Source: Gerris lacustris (Eukaryota > Arthropoda > Insecta > Hemiptera > Gerridae). From it: 64,000 nucleotides of DNA. The translations under genes and the position numbers were made by a program. Under the pieces are notes generated by a model, which saw only the letters and a program-made list of their open reading frames with translations, was not told the origin of the DNA and did no database searches. The stretch is from NCBI GenBank assembly GCA_951217055.1, contig OX578285.1, positions 51,214,024 through 51,278,023 on the forward strand, given 5' to 3'. Of the stretch, positions 42,160-54,852 are shown in pieces (the stretch's first letter is position 1; every line of letters starts with the position of its first letter).

Positions 42160-42595
42160 AAATTTAATGAGCGCAGATGGTTGAGGCTATCTGCAAGCTA
42201 CTTTCGACAAACCATCCAAATTTCATAAAAATCAGATAAGTAATTTTAAAGATATAGATGTGAATAAATGTATGTTTGTGCGCATGTGGAAAAGAAAAAA
42301 AATGGGCGTCAAAGGCTGAAACTTATATGGGACCAGAAATGGGCTAAATATGACATACCTACCAAATTTTATTAAAATTGGACGAGTAGTTTTTAAGATA
42401 TGTTAGTTAGCAAAAATTGAGCGACAGACCGACAGAGAGACTCTCAACTAAAAATCTTCCCTGATGTCTGAAACGGATTTCGGTCTTGGATTTTTTAAAT
42501 CGGAGACATTCTAATTTTTCGTACTTCAGAACAATCACATAGCTTCCGTTACCTTCGCTAAGCTCGGAAGCAAAATATTAATTTTCTACATTACA
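42160..42595 (+). repeat. Diverged interspersed repeat with LINE/SINE-tail-like sequence
   Basis: It contains CCAAATTTCATAAAAATCAG, CCAAATTTTATTAAAATTGG and GACAGACCGACAGAGAGAC. These motifs are typical of arthropod retroposon 3' regions. It is not delimited and I cannot name the family. Confidence 0.4.
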
Positions 42596-42614
42596 GATTG
42601 AATTTAGAAAGAAT

Positions 42615-42800
42615 GTAGAGTGCTCAAGTAAACTTCAGCCCTTCCATCGGTGAAATAAACTACTACGTTGAATACAAGTGAAAACCAATCTACCTCCTGT
42701 TATTTTCTAACTTCCTGACACGATATTTAAAAAAGTCACACTTTTCATGTCGTTGTTTTGCGTGATACCCATTTTTCTGTACCCCAGTCTAAAATATGTT
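42615..42800 (+). repeat. Family O repeat (copy 1)
   Basis: GAATACAAGTGAAAACCAAT, CTACCTCCTGTTATTTTCTA and CTTCCTGACACGATATTTAA match two adjacent copies at 59890-60160. Confidence 0.7.
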
Positions 42801-43321
42801 TTCGATCAATAATAGTAAGAAAGACTAATGGCTGAAGATTGACAATACATACCAGCAACGATAATATCAGTTATCCAATGCAGGTATCAGTTATCTATAT
42901 TAAAAAATCCATTTTACAGAGTTGATTACCAAATAACAAAGAGAAAGAGTAATGACTGAATTATTAAAAAACAGAAAACAGGCAAGGGTGGTGTTATAAT
43001 TATTCTAATGCAATCTATGTTATATGTTAATGACTGTCTCGTCTACCTTGAGTTGCAAAAAATAAAACAATGTTATACCTACAATAGTACATTACGCGTC
43101 AAGTGCGGAAAGGAGCATTTTGCTTGCGAGTGTGGTGTTTGCATCCGAGCGAAAGCGAAGGTAGTAAAACCACACGAGCAAGGCAAAATGCAGTTTTCGC
43201 ACGAGTTGCGTACCGTACTTTATCTACGATTGTTGGATTTTAATAATAAATACAGAAAAAAATAAACTTGCTGTATACAAGTTCATATTTCTCTTTTGAT
43301 AAAGATGACATTAATACATTA

Positions 43322-45242
43322 CGACGGTTTGGAAGAAGACCGTCACAAAACCGATTTTTTGAGAAAACCTTTTTTTTGTACCAGAACACTCCTAAGGAGT
43401 AGTACTTTTATGTAGAATATTGTCATATTTCTAGTACAAACACAGAACGCCAGAATGAGTGAAATGCCAGTCTGACATTAGAGAGTATTGTATTAGTATT
43501 ATGGTCTAAACTGTAACAAATCAGTGTTCAACTTGGGATCTAAGCGGAAACGTCGCGTTTTTTTTAATAAACTGTCACAAAAGTGTTTCTTGCAGTCTTC
43601 ATAATAAGGTAAGAAGACATTTATATCTCATTTTTGTTCAATAACGACACAAATGCTTTTATGACTATTTAACCCATAAAATATTTATTAAATGAATTGA
43701 TCAAAACGTCATACGTGCGATATTATGACAATTTTGATCAAAACAATTAATTTTTTATTTTTTTAAAACAATTATTTTTTAAAAAAGTGACCCTCTTGCA
43801 TACAATGTTATCTACATTTATATCATTTTGTAACAATATTATTATTTTATAACAGTTTTCCACTAAAATAAAGCTTTATTTAAATTATTAAATATAATTT
43901 TATAACAATTATTTTTTAGAATTGTCAACCGTAGATTAGTAACCTTTCGTCATTCACGAAATCGTTAACCCTACTACTTCTTATCTATGTGTTCTCCGTC
44001 GTATTCCCTATATTTATTTACCAATCGGAGTTTTAACCCTGCAGTGGTCGCGTGGGTGACTAGTGACTATTGTCATTCATGTGTATGTTATTTTGATTAT
44101 AACTTTCTTATCAGCATTGGGGTGGAGTTGAGCACCCTCTAATCTAGTCTATTAATTGGAGGCAGTAGATTGTTCCGAGGGATACCTGGACTCCAGGCCT
44201 TGTGAAGGTGTTTTTATTTTTTTAAATGTTTTATTTGTGTCTCAACTTATTTCAATTTGACTGTTTTTACTTTTCATTGTCATGGCATTTTATGATCTCA
44301 TTTTATTTTATTCAATCAATATTCAATTTAAATAAATTATAGAAATCAGTATTTATATTTTCCTATTTCTATCTTTATTTTTAATATGTAACAACTTAAA
44401 AGATTGTGTGCCATAGAGTCCAAGGTAATTTGGAAAATCTAAATGTCATTATTATATAAATATGGAAAAGTGATATTATTTTTATGGTGACTAGTATAGA
44501 CTAAGAACCTAAGTCAATTGATTTTCAGTATTATTATTTTTATATAGACTAAGAACCTAAGTCAATTGATTTTCAGTATTATTATTTTTATATAGACTAA
44601 GAACCTAGGCCAATTGATTTTCAGTATTATTATTTTTATATAGACTAAGAACCTAGGCCAATTGATTTTCAGTATTATTATTTTTGTCTTTATTTATTTA
44701 ATAAGAAGAATTATATGAAACAAAAGAACATTCAAAAATAAGTTACTTGTCTAAATGCAATAGCCTTGTCACTTACAGTTCCTATTTATTTCAACACTGA
44801 ATTTACTAACTAAAGACAAAGACTGAATAGAATTGTGCCTGATCTCGTTTTATTAGACATGTTATATAGTTTATGTATGATTTTTATTTTTGTACTTTTA
44901 ATTTTAGTAAATAAATGATGTTAATTTGTAAAATGTTTTACCAAATTATTATAAACCCTTATGTACTAATATGCAATTTGCTTACTCTTTTTTATGGAAT
45001 ATCGTCACAAGTACTGATTTTAATTGAAAAATTGCCTAAAAATTAAGCACTGAGCTTAATATGTAAAAAGTAGAAGTATGGCTAGGTTTTCTGAAGTATA
45101 TAGAAGAAGTTATTATAATATAAAGCAAATCCAACAACCATAAGGTCAATAAATTCGACTTCAAAAATAGTCACTTTTTTCTTTTGCTTCTCCTGTAAAA
45201 TTTGAAAACACGGTTTTGTGACAGTCTTCTTCCAAGCCGTCG
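43322..45242. mobile_element. Nested 1.92-kb DNA transposon, 30-bp TIRs, ATTA duplication
   Basis: The left CGACGGTTTGGAAGAAGACC and right GGCTTGGAAGAAGACTGTCA (reverse-complement reading) continue to AAAACCG, giving about 30 bp of TIR with few mismatches. ATTA flanks both sides, at 43318-43321 and 45243-45246. Uninterrupted family A has a single ATTA at that point. The interior is AT-rich, has no ORF of useful length, and includes a 48-bp tandem array. The superfamily is not assigned. Confidence 0.88.
44495..44686 (+). repeat. Tandem repeat, 48 bp x 4
   Basis: TATAGACTAAGAACCTA starts at 44495, 44543, 44591 and 44639. Two units have AAGTCAATTG and two have GGCCAATTG. Confidence 0.95.
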
Positions 45243-46142
45243 ATTAGTTGTAGGTATTTTTTGCCGAATTAATTATTTCGGGAGGAGTATAATTCTCCTC
45301 ATTTTCGTCATAATGACATAAATCAATAATTGTTTTTCACTAAAATCTCGATATAAACAGTTACTTTAAATAAACAAACAGCAAATTATTTTTGTTAAAT
45401 GTAAAAAAAAATCGCTAATCGTGCGTAAAGGTGGAGAATTCTTCTTTTTTACCGCGCTAGGGCGGAAAAAAGAGAAGTTATGAAACGCGCATGCGCAATG
45501 AATACAAGTACGTAAAGAATCACTTTCTACGCATCTAAACAGAGATACAATGTTTATATTTCTTATCAATCGTAGACAAAATAATTTACGGATTTCGATA
45601 TGAACAATATTTCTACCCATTCGTTGAGTTAAGTGGTTTTCAGACTCGAAGACTTGGTCCTTTCGAGTCAACAAAAAGAGGATTATAGAAGACTTTATTT
45701 GGACTGTTTATATTGTGGCTTAGGTAGAAGAAATAACTTCTGCCACCCATCTAGGACGAAGCTAACAAAAGAAAGATAACGGCGAACATTTAAATGAAAA
45801 GTTGAGGCAATATTTCTAAACAAGTTTAAGGCCAAGGAAAGAGATAACATCTTTCAAATGTCTCTCTAGTGGAGAACGGAATTTCTTCCTAGTCCAGTTT
45901 AGTTCTGGTGACTTATAAGCACATAAAAATATCTTGGGATTTCATCATAAAAATTCTAGTCATGTTTTATAGTGACTTCTAGATAGTGACGCTATCTCCA
46001 GATGTTATATACAAAGTTGGATTCTTTTTTATATATATACATGAGTATTTGAATGTATACTAAATTTTTGATAAGAATAGATTCTGGGCAATTTTAAGTA
46101 ATGTTTTTGAAGCTTCACTGTAAACGATGAAATATTAATGAA

Positions 46143-46290
46143 TTTTATCTACGATTGATACGAAATATAAACATTGTATCTCTGTTTAGATGTGTAGAAA
46201 CTGATTCTTTACGTACTTGTATTCATTGCGCATGCGTGTTTCATAATTCCTCTTTTTTCCGCCCTAGTGCGGTAAAAAACTAAAAAAGAA
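46143..46290 (+). mobile_element. Family A 5'-end fragment (copy 4)
   Basis: It runs from ATCTACGATTGATACG through GTATCTCTGTTTAGATG, GCGCATGCGT (46228-46237) and TTCCGCCCTAGTGCGG, then leaves the family. Confidence 0.8.
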
Positions 46291-47310
46291 CTTTTAAAAC
46301 GGTTTTGAGAACTTATGAAAACGTAGTAATTGCATGTTAGGTTAATCTCACAGTCAACTGTGCCGACCGGTTTTAATACTTCGAACAAAACTTGTTATTC
46401 ATAGGCTATAGATAGATTTGGATTTTTCTAGAATATAATGGATCTATGAATGTATTATACAATCGTTATTTTGATAAATTGTTAGCATTTTCTTGGATTT
46501 TTTCACTTTGAGAGTTGCAAGTGTGAAAAGTGCTAGTGACGGAAGTATACTTCATTAACAAATTTAATGATCTCGAAAAATATAAATAAACTTTAATAAC
46601 TTGTGATTTATTTTTTTCCAAACGGTATTTAATAGGTTCTATTTATTTAGCCTTCCGGTCGTTTAAAAAACGAAAGGGTGTGTATGTTTAAGACAAAAGG
46701 CTCAGGTGAGTTGAGAGTTAGGTAACTTTTGATCATCAGATTTGTCTTTATTGTTTGGTAAGGTCGATGAAACATGAAATAAACATCACTGGCATCATTA
46801 TTATAGTTGTCTATTGTCTATTTAGTCATTAAAACAATGTTAGTTATAGTCTTCTTTTTTCCCTCATTACGTCACCATGCTTTATAATGTAAGATGCAGT
46901 AATGAACTTATCTTCTTAAAAAATCCAGTAATTAATTATTCTGTTGCATCAATATTTTATTCTCTGAACATTACTATAGTATATAAGTTTGGAGGTTATT
47001 TACAGTGAATTGTTCAATCATCATATTACTTATCTACAAATGAATTGTTCAGTGGCTAACAAACAAAAAGAAGATTTTCTTCGTCTAATGAGGCAGGCTA
47101 TAGTCAGTCAACTGAGTTCTCAGGGTAGAATCTGCATTTTGTGTGCTCGCTAAACCAAGAGATTTACTTATTAACGGTAGAGAAGATCTTGTCCTTCACT
47201 GAAATCTTCAATGTCACTTAAAACCAATAATAAGCACAATATTGATAATTATGAACTAGCCATAATGAGGCTGAAGGAAAAAATAGGCCCCAGACAAACT
47301 TTCTTATATA
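46291..47310. other. AT-rich sequence, no feature seen
   Basis: No gene or repeat recognised. Confidence 0.3.
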
Positions 47311-47314
47311 CCAG

Positions 47315-47885
47315 TTCATAATTACTTAGCCCATAATTCATAATTCATAATTACTTATTAATTTTCATGCTCTCGTAGGAACATTTAATTATAATTAAAC
47401 ATTCCATAAAAATTTATCATAAAAATAACTTCTCCTCGGTGGGGAATCGAACCCGGCCTCTCTCCGTCCGTGTTTAAAGCTATTTTCTCAGGAACTAGAT
47501 TTTTCCCGGGGAAACCGCTTGTATCGTTAAATTCATATTTCAATGGACTACAATGGACTAATCATAATCGTCGGAACCGTTTTCGAGGAATCATTTTGTT
47601 CCACGTTTTTCCAGAGTTTTTGGGGGGTGGCGCCCCAAATTTGGATTTAAAATTCATTTCTCAATTTTGCCTCGGGGTATGATTTTTCTGAACATGTATG
47701 CCAAATTTCGTCCAATTAGGCTCCACGCGTCTGCACAGACGACATGTGACAGACAACAAACGGAAGTTTTTTAAAAAACACTTTTTTGGACTCAGGGGAC
47801 CTCAAAACGTGTAAATCCATCAAAATCGAATTTCCGAGCCATCACAATATTTTCTTCTTACATGAGAAAGTGAAAATATACGCTG
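47315..47885 (-). repeat. Family D repeat (copy 3)
   Basis: The minus strand ends with GGGCTAAGTAATTATGAAC. It includes the box-B-like GGGTTCGATTCCCCACCGAG, the AAATTTGGCATACATGTTC segment, and a start near CGGAAATTCGATTTTGATGG. The frame 47470-47682 is a shadow of this repeat. Confidence 0.8.
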
Positions 47886-48064
47886 ACCATAAACTTATAT
47901 TATTATTTAGTCGGATAATTACCACTTGTTACAAACGTCAAAATTTAAGGTGAATTTAATAAGGTGATGTCTTTAAGAGGGTCTTGTAAAAACAAAGCTA
48001 GATTTTAATTAATTTGATTAAAAAGGTTTATTTAAGGTTGTATCAGTATAAACTGTAATAAATT

Positions 48065-48297
48065 CGGTACTTCTTTAGATTGTTACTCCCCTATGTTTTT
48101 CTATATAAATGACTTTGACTGAATAACTATTAAGACAAAGGGATGTTTAGTCCAATATAGTTTGGGACAAAGAAATATCATACTTCTGTTTTTGTAAAGG
48201 GAGTAACAGTCTAAAGAAGAACATTCCGTACACCTTCTTTAGATTGTTAATCTCATCTGGAGTTTTTATAAGGGGAGTAACAACATAAAGAAGTGTC
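48065..48297. mobile_element. Family F MITE (copy 2)
   Basis: It starts GGTACTTCTTTAGATTGTTA and ends GGGGAGTAACAACATAAAGA. The interior matches copies 1 and 3. Confidence 0.85.
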
Positions 48298-48416
48298 ATA
48301 AATTGCTTGTTTGAAAAGAGAATACAGTAATTAATGCAGTGTGCGACTGATGGTAGTAATGGACAAATGTGAAGACCGAAGTTACGCTTGCAACTGAAAC
48401 TATCTTCAGAGGTAGA

Positions 48417-48832
48417 GCATCGTCATATTGGTTCGAAGAAACATCAAACTTTTGGTTATTTATAACTGAATCGCGATGATTTGCACTTGTCAACATGTTT
48501 TGAGCAGTGAAAGTGATACGTCTCACTTCACATACCTTAAGAAACTTTTTCAATCAGAAAAGCTAGATCGCTATGATTGACTCCAGTCGTGAATTGATTT
48601 TTTATTTTTTTTTTTCACTACTGAAAATCATCTTGGAAGTTGTTGATCATCGTGATATTGTTTCGAAGTAACATCAAACTTTTGGTTATTTATAACTGAA
48701 TCGCTATGATTCACACTTGTTAAGATGTTTTTCTAGCAGTGAAAGTGGTACGTCTCACTTCACATACCTCGAGACACTTTTTTTAATCAGAAAAGCTAGA
48801 TTGCTATGATTGACTACAGTCGTAAAATGATT
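48417..48832 (+). repeat. Direct duplication, about 230-bp period x 2
   Basis: ACATCAAACTTTTGGTTATT starts at 48441 and 48671. Both copies continue through GTCTCACTTCACATACCT and AATCAGAAAAGCTAGAT. The frame 48296-48553 lies across it and is not supported. Confidence 0.9.
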
Positions 48833-48834
48833 TT

Positions 48835-49315
48835 TTTTATACAAAACGTATCAGGTCTTCCTGATTTTCTTTTTGCATCACTATTCAGAGCAGGATATGA
48901 TTTTATTTTCAATAATATTCTATAAAAGTTTTGTTATTAAATATTCATTATGTTAAAATAAAATACTGACACACAACATCTAATCGTGTTTAACTATCCG
49001 GCGCTAAGAATGCGTCGCATAAATTCAACTTTTTTTTTTATTATACAAAACAAAATCATGACAACAGATATAGCATGACGCTTCCTCTAAGATTATTAAA
49101 AGAAAAGCCAATGAAACTTTCACGTTAATGGTTCTCGAACCGTGACCTTTATCTGTCAGAGCTTGCCGCTAATCTACTACGAGGATAAAAATGTTAAAAC
49201 TATGTAATGGAAAATCAAAAATAAACTAAACATATGACAGCACGCTTATACTATTAATCCGTAGAATATACACATCCCTAAATGGTAATTTTAATTTTAT
49301 AACTTAACTCTAATA
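48835..49315. other. AT-rich sequence, no feature seen
   Basis: No gene recognised. Confidence 0.35.
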
Positions 49316-49320
49316 CCAAT

Positions 49321-49745
49321 CTAAGAATCTGATTGAGAACCAAACTAAGAATCTGATTGAGAACCAAACTAAGAATCTGATTGAGAACCAAACTAAGAAT
49401 CTGATTGAGAACCAAACTAAGAATCTGATTGAGAACCAAACTAAGAATCTGATTGAGAACCAAACTAAGAATCTGATTGAGAAACTAACTATGAATGTGA
49501 CTGAGAACCAAATTATGAATGTGACTGAGAACCAAACTATGAATGTGACTGAGAACCAAACTAAGAATCTGATTGAGAACCAAACTAAGAATCTGATTGA
49601 GAACCAAACTATGAATGTGACTAAAAACCAAACTATGAATGTGACTGAGAACCAAACTATGAATGTGACTGAGAACCAAACTAAGAATCTGATTGAGAAC
49701 CAAAATAAGAATCTGATTGAGAACCAAACTAAGAATCTGATTGAG
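49321..49745 (+). repeat. 24-bp minisatellite, about 18 units of two types
   Basis: Type A contains CTAAGAATCTGATTGAG and type B contains CTATGAATGTGACTGAG, both preceded by AACCAAA. The order is about seven A, three B, two A, three B, three A. Because 24 is a multiple of 3, long open frames appear on both strands (for example NQTKNLIE/NQTMNVTE repeats). They are a by-product, with no sign of a gene around them. Confidence 0.97.
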
Positions 49746-50047
49746 AACGATCCACCAAATTCGATCTAGGTCATTGCTAAATCTTAGTACTCATAACTTC
49801 AGCTTATGCAACATCTATACATTGTTTTTTTGAAATATTTAAATAAAATGAAAAACAAATCAGATATTACCCAGTGTTTCAATACGGTTCGTTTCGTGTT
49901 ATTTTAAATAATTTCCATCTTAATATAATGTAACTTGTGATGAAATTAGACAAGGTTAATTCATTGATTTTACTCTCCGATAGAACGAATATAATATAGA
50001 CTTGATAAACCCATTTAAAATATTTTTAGAATAGTTACTTCTTATAT

Positions 50048-50173
<126 letters not shown>

Positions 50174-50174
50174 A

Positions 50175-50757
<583 letters not shown>

Positions 50758-50762
50758 GATAA

Positions 50763-51036
50763 GGGTACTTATTTAGATTGTTACTCCCCTAAGTTTTTTT
50801 TAGAATATAAATGACTCACTAAATAACTATTAAGACAATGGGATGTTTAGTCCAATGTACTTTGGGACAAAGGAATATCACACTTCTGTTTTTATAAGGA
50901 GAGTAAGTCTATCTAAGTGAGTCAGTAAGTCTAACGAGTGAGTCAGTCTAAAGAAGAACATTCAGTTCACTTTCTTTGGATTGTTTTACTCCCCTCTGGT
51001 TTTTTATAAGGGGAGTAACAATCTAAAGAAGTGCCC
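50763..51036. mobile_element. Family F MITE (copy 3)
   Basis: It starts GGGTACTTATTTAGATTG and ends AGTAACAATCTAAAGAAGTG then CCC. It has a small internal expansion of GAGTCAGT units at 50905-50950. Confidence 0.87.
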
Positions 51037-51238
51037 GGGATCTGAATATAATAGGCTTAACTAACCTCTTGATTTTCAAATAGTTTCTTCTAAAAATAAT
51101 TTAGACATAATATACATCTTTTGTTTTTCCAGAGTCAACCGAATTAGCCATTTATTCTTTGGCAGCATTTCTAGTTTCCGTAACATATTCATTATACAAT
51201 CGATATTGATTCTAAATACTCTATTCTTCTATATGAGC

Positions 51239-52337
51239 CAGTGTCGGACTGGTAGCTTTGTGGGCCCTTGGCAAAATTTAGTCGTGGCCCCCTTCCATGT
51301 TTAACTTTTATACTGAACTTTTTACACATCATAGTAATTTTGTCGAGGATTAATTATCAAAAATAACTATGACGTCATACACCAACTTGACCACAATGAA
51401 TTTTTTTATTACTTTTTTTAGTAGAGGGAATTGTTATATTATTTTTTTTACTATAAGAATCAAATTTTAAAACTTAATGTCAATGTATGATAAGCGACAA
51501 ATCATTCTTCATTTAAAGAAAATTACTTTGAAGAGGCAATAAAGTAGGCTTACACAATACAATGAAACTGGCTGGTTGAAATAGATGTTTTAAAAATTTT
51601 CTTAATATTGTTAAAATATGATTAACATTTTCTTAATATTGTTAAAATATGATTCAAATGGAATAACCAAAATCATATCATTGGTTTTTTTCCTAAGTTC
51701 GTCCCTTGTAATTGTAATTTCATCTCTTCTCAATTTCTTCTTTTTTTCTTCTCTATTATTTTACGTTTGATAATATTTTTGGTATAAGTCCCTTTCACAG
51801 TTCAGCATTAAATAACTTAAAAATTCCTGGCCGAGCGAATACCTTAGGCTGTTTGAGAAGACAGATCATGCAGTACAGTAAAAGCACATGATAAACATTG
51901 AAAAGCACAACGTTAGGATTAATTCTACACAAAGACACTAGCTACGGCATTATCACTTTGATCCTTCTTCATCATAAACAAGATCTTCTATACATTCTCT
52001 TTCCAGGAAGAGCCTGAAAAAATCATAATGGGCGGCAAACTACTTCAGTTCTGATCTGCTGTTTGTTAAATTGGACACTTTTGTTCAACGATGTCGTAAA
52101 CCAAAATCGTTAATCGTCGTGCAATTACGAAATGTTTTTTTTTTTTTTTTTTTACTCATTAATTCGAGATTCTGCAGTCGTGCATTAGATCTATGAGTAG
52201 GTAGTAGATCCATAAATCTATTATAAATATCTTTGTCTAAATATTTAAAAACAATGTTTTTTTTAACTTCTTGGGGCCCCTTGAGCCCGTGGGCCCTCGG
52301 CAAATGCCGACTTGCCGACCTGGCCAGTCCGACACTG
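51239..52337. mobile_element. hAT-type non-autonomous element, 1099 bp, perfect 8-bp duplication
   Basis: The ends CAGTGTCGGACTGG and CCAGTCCGACACTG are perfect 14-bp inverted repeats. ATATGAGC is duplicated at 51231-51238 and 52338-52345. Subterminal GTGGGCCCTTGGCAAA and GTGGGCCCTCGGCAAA face each other. CAGTG ends plus an 8-bp duplication are the hAT pattern. No transposase frame is visible; frames at 52085-52616 cross the right end and are not genes. Confidence 0.93.
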
Positions 52338-52802
52338 ATATGAGCTCTAAAAGAAGGTAAATTCATGATTAGGTCTGGTACTGAGGATATTGAAATATTT
52401 AAATAAGGCTTTGCCATTCTCCAAGTTGCAGTCTCTACTTCTATTTGCCGTACAGTAAAAGTAAGTCCTGAATCTCGTGTCCTTGAGAAACCTTGTGGAA
52501 CAGCCACCATTAAATCCTATGATTATAAAATAAAAATAATAATAAAAAATAAACCGATAATGAGTTTGGGTCGATAGTCTACGAATGTTTGATTGGGCTG
52601 AAGAAAATGAGGTCATGGAATTCTCTTGTATTCTTTATAGTTCGTTATGTTGGAATTTTCTTGTACAATATATCCCCTCTAATAGCCTGAAGCTGTTGCA
52701 GCAATTCCGTTCACTCGCACATTAATCCTTAATCGAGCTCAACATTCTTTTTATAAACTAATAGTAGATTTTTAGTTGAACAACTGCTTATTTATAAAAT
52801 AA

Positions 52803-52915
52803 AATGTGTCCTGGATTGGGTTGCTAATACGTGTAATGACAAAAAAATGTCAGTTGGAAAAAAGTCACTATAAAATCTCCTGCATGTTCTTAAATGAAGT
52901 GTTATTTTAATAAGG
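52803..52915 (+). repeat. Solo arm of foldback family L
   Basis: AATACGTGTAATGACAAAAA, AAAGTCACT.TAAAATCTCCTG and TGTTCTTAAATGAAG match the reverse complement of the right arm of 24499-25881. Confidence 0.75.
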
Positions 52916-52980
52916 CATGTCAACTTGTAAGTCATAAAAGCTTGTAAAATAAATATGTAGCTAGTAGAATCATAATCTTT

Positions 52981-52981
52981 A

Positions 52982-53035
<54 letters not shown>

Positions 53036-53075
53036 TAATAATAATAATAATAATATAATAATAATAATAATAATC
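52981..53075. repeat. (AAT)n microsatellite
   Basis: About 30 AAT/ATA units, interrupted twice. Confidence 0.96.
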
Positions 53076-53170
53076 ATAATCATAATCTTATCATAATCTT
53101 ACACTGAAGATTATATCAAATGTCGAAACGCCTTTGTTAATTATCAATAGAAAATTGTGGTGACAATATT

Positions 53171-54195
53171 TACTACGTTTCCATGATGTTTCCACACGGA
53201 TTGAATCCTGATTTAGGACTTAACAAGCAAGGTGTTTCCACGAGTTAAATCGGTATTCAATACGTTTTTAATACATCAAACATTTTACTAGGTTACTTCG
53301 ATAAAGGTTATAAATAATTTTGTAACCTTCACCTATACGCTGGGGAAGTGTGACGTCACTTACGTAAAAATAGTGTGTGTTGTTACGTTGTTTAAGCTGA
53401 ACTGGCTCATAACAAAGAATGTACAAATGGGTTTGATCAGTGCTATTTTATTTTATTATTATTTTTTAATAAATTTTATTAATTTAAGAATGAAAAATGT
53501 CTGAATACTTTGAATTTTGGTGCAACCATATAGAGCCTTAAAAGATAAATGTCACTTTTACCGCAATACTAATCCATTTTCTGTGTGGCGTAACATCTGT
53601 AGGTAAGTTCTTTTATATCTAATTTGAGTTTTTTGTAAGAATTATTTGTTTTATCATCCATAATATATAAATCTATTGGCTTATTAATGATGTTACTGAT
53701 ATATTATTAGGTTAAAAAAGCTTTTAATAGAATAAAAAGAGGAAACAACTATGAAATGCTTGCAGAACACTAGTAAACAATTGTTTGTTATGAGCCAGTA
53801 AAAGATAACCTGACAAAAAATCGTGGAAGGTGCATGACGTCACAGCAATAACCTTCGTCACTATACGTAACCTCACTGACGCGACGTATTATAACCACGT
53901 TTGTTTTTGAGTGATTTAAAAAACAAAACTGAAAATTACAAATGTGTTATGTTTTTTTTGACAGATTTGACTATAACCCTTCACAACCTACACAAACCCT
54001 CTAGGGGCGCTCACACCCACACTCTGCGCATGTCAGGATCGAGTTCAGGTGTTAACATAAAACTCTATCCAGATACGATCCCAGAATTTAGTGTATCGTA
54101 TCTGGATCTAAATATTATTTAATCCGTATTGAATCTAGGTTTCCATGGACACTTTGGATCCAAAAAATGTATTCAATCCGTATTTAATCGGCTGT
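53171..54195 (+). mobile_element. Family H MITE with a second insertion inside (copy 2)
   Basis: The left end TACTACGTTTCCATGATG and the GTATCGTATCTGGATCTAAA segment match copy 1, but the right TIR is degraded. Relative to copy 1, about 530 bp are inserted between TTTTGTAACCTTCACCT (53325) and ATAACCACGTTTG (53890). The insert has inverted blocks CTGGCTCATAACAAAG / TTTGTTATGAGCCAG and TGACGTCA near both ends. ATACG lies at both edges. The frame 53901-54122 is a shadow. Confidence 0.7.
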
Positions 54196-54631
54196 AAAAC
54201 ATCTCTTTTCGACACTTCTCTATCAACATTTCGAACCGTAACTAAACATTTCCACTAGTGGTTAGAAGTCGACTTTACAAATAAAGCTACTTTTAAGCGT
54301 GTGGAAGACGTCTTTCACAATTACTAAATACCCTACTATGAATCTACTATTAATGTCAGTCCTAATAACAATCATTAGTTCGTACTAAATTATACCCATA
54401 AACAGTTCTCATAATCTATTGTTCATTTGTCATTCTACAGTGAGTTTTATAACAGTATCTATTAGCTTTATTAACGCCCAACATTACTCAACGCAATTTC
54501 TAAACTTATCCAATCTAAATACTTATTTCTTGTTATGAAAATCCCTAAAATAAGTAATAAAAATAAAGTATTATCATTTTTATAGTATGAAACGAAAACA
54601 ATGATCAACATATATCAGTCCGACGTTGATT

Positions 54632-54775
54632 AAATTTGACACATAATTATTATAATAATTAAAGAACAACAAGTACTAAATTTGGCACATAGTTATTATA
54701 ATAATAAAAACAACTCGCACTAAATTTGACACATAATTAATATAATAATAAAAGAACAATTCGCACTAAATTTAC
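54632..54775 (+). repeat. Tandem repeat, about 47 bp x 3
   Basis: CTAAATTTG(A/G)CACATA(A/G)TTA recurs three times, with AATAATAAAAGAACAA between copies. Confidence 0.85.
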
Positions 54776-54852
54776 ATACGCAGTGCGGTATGGTTTATTC
54801 ACATTAAGAATAAAATAAAATGGTTTTTATTTAAATATATTATAATTTTTTT

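Larger units (their letters stand above)
43083..45598 (-). mobile_element. Family A element split by a nested transposon (copy 3)
   Basis: One half is 43083-43321 (near-palindrome, then GATAAAGATGACATTAATACATTA). The other is 45243-45598 (ATTAGTTGTAGG, the GAATTAATTATTTCGGGAGG segment, hairpin, GCGCATGCGC at 45487-45496, end CAATCGTAGAC). Copy 6 shows the same sequence without interruption. The leader ORF is frameshifted here and lacks its ATG. The frames at 43008-43265 and 45366-45674 are shadows. Confidence 0.85.

Noticed and set aside
49278..49769. Three long frames on both strands with VLNQILSL / NQTKNLIE repeats
   Set aside because: They arise because a 24-bp tandem unit keeps any frame open. 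No splice or promoter context supports a gene.
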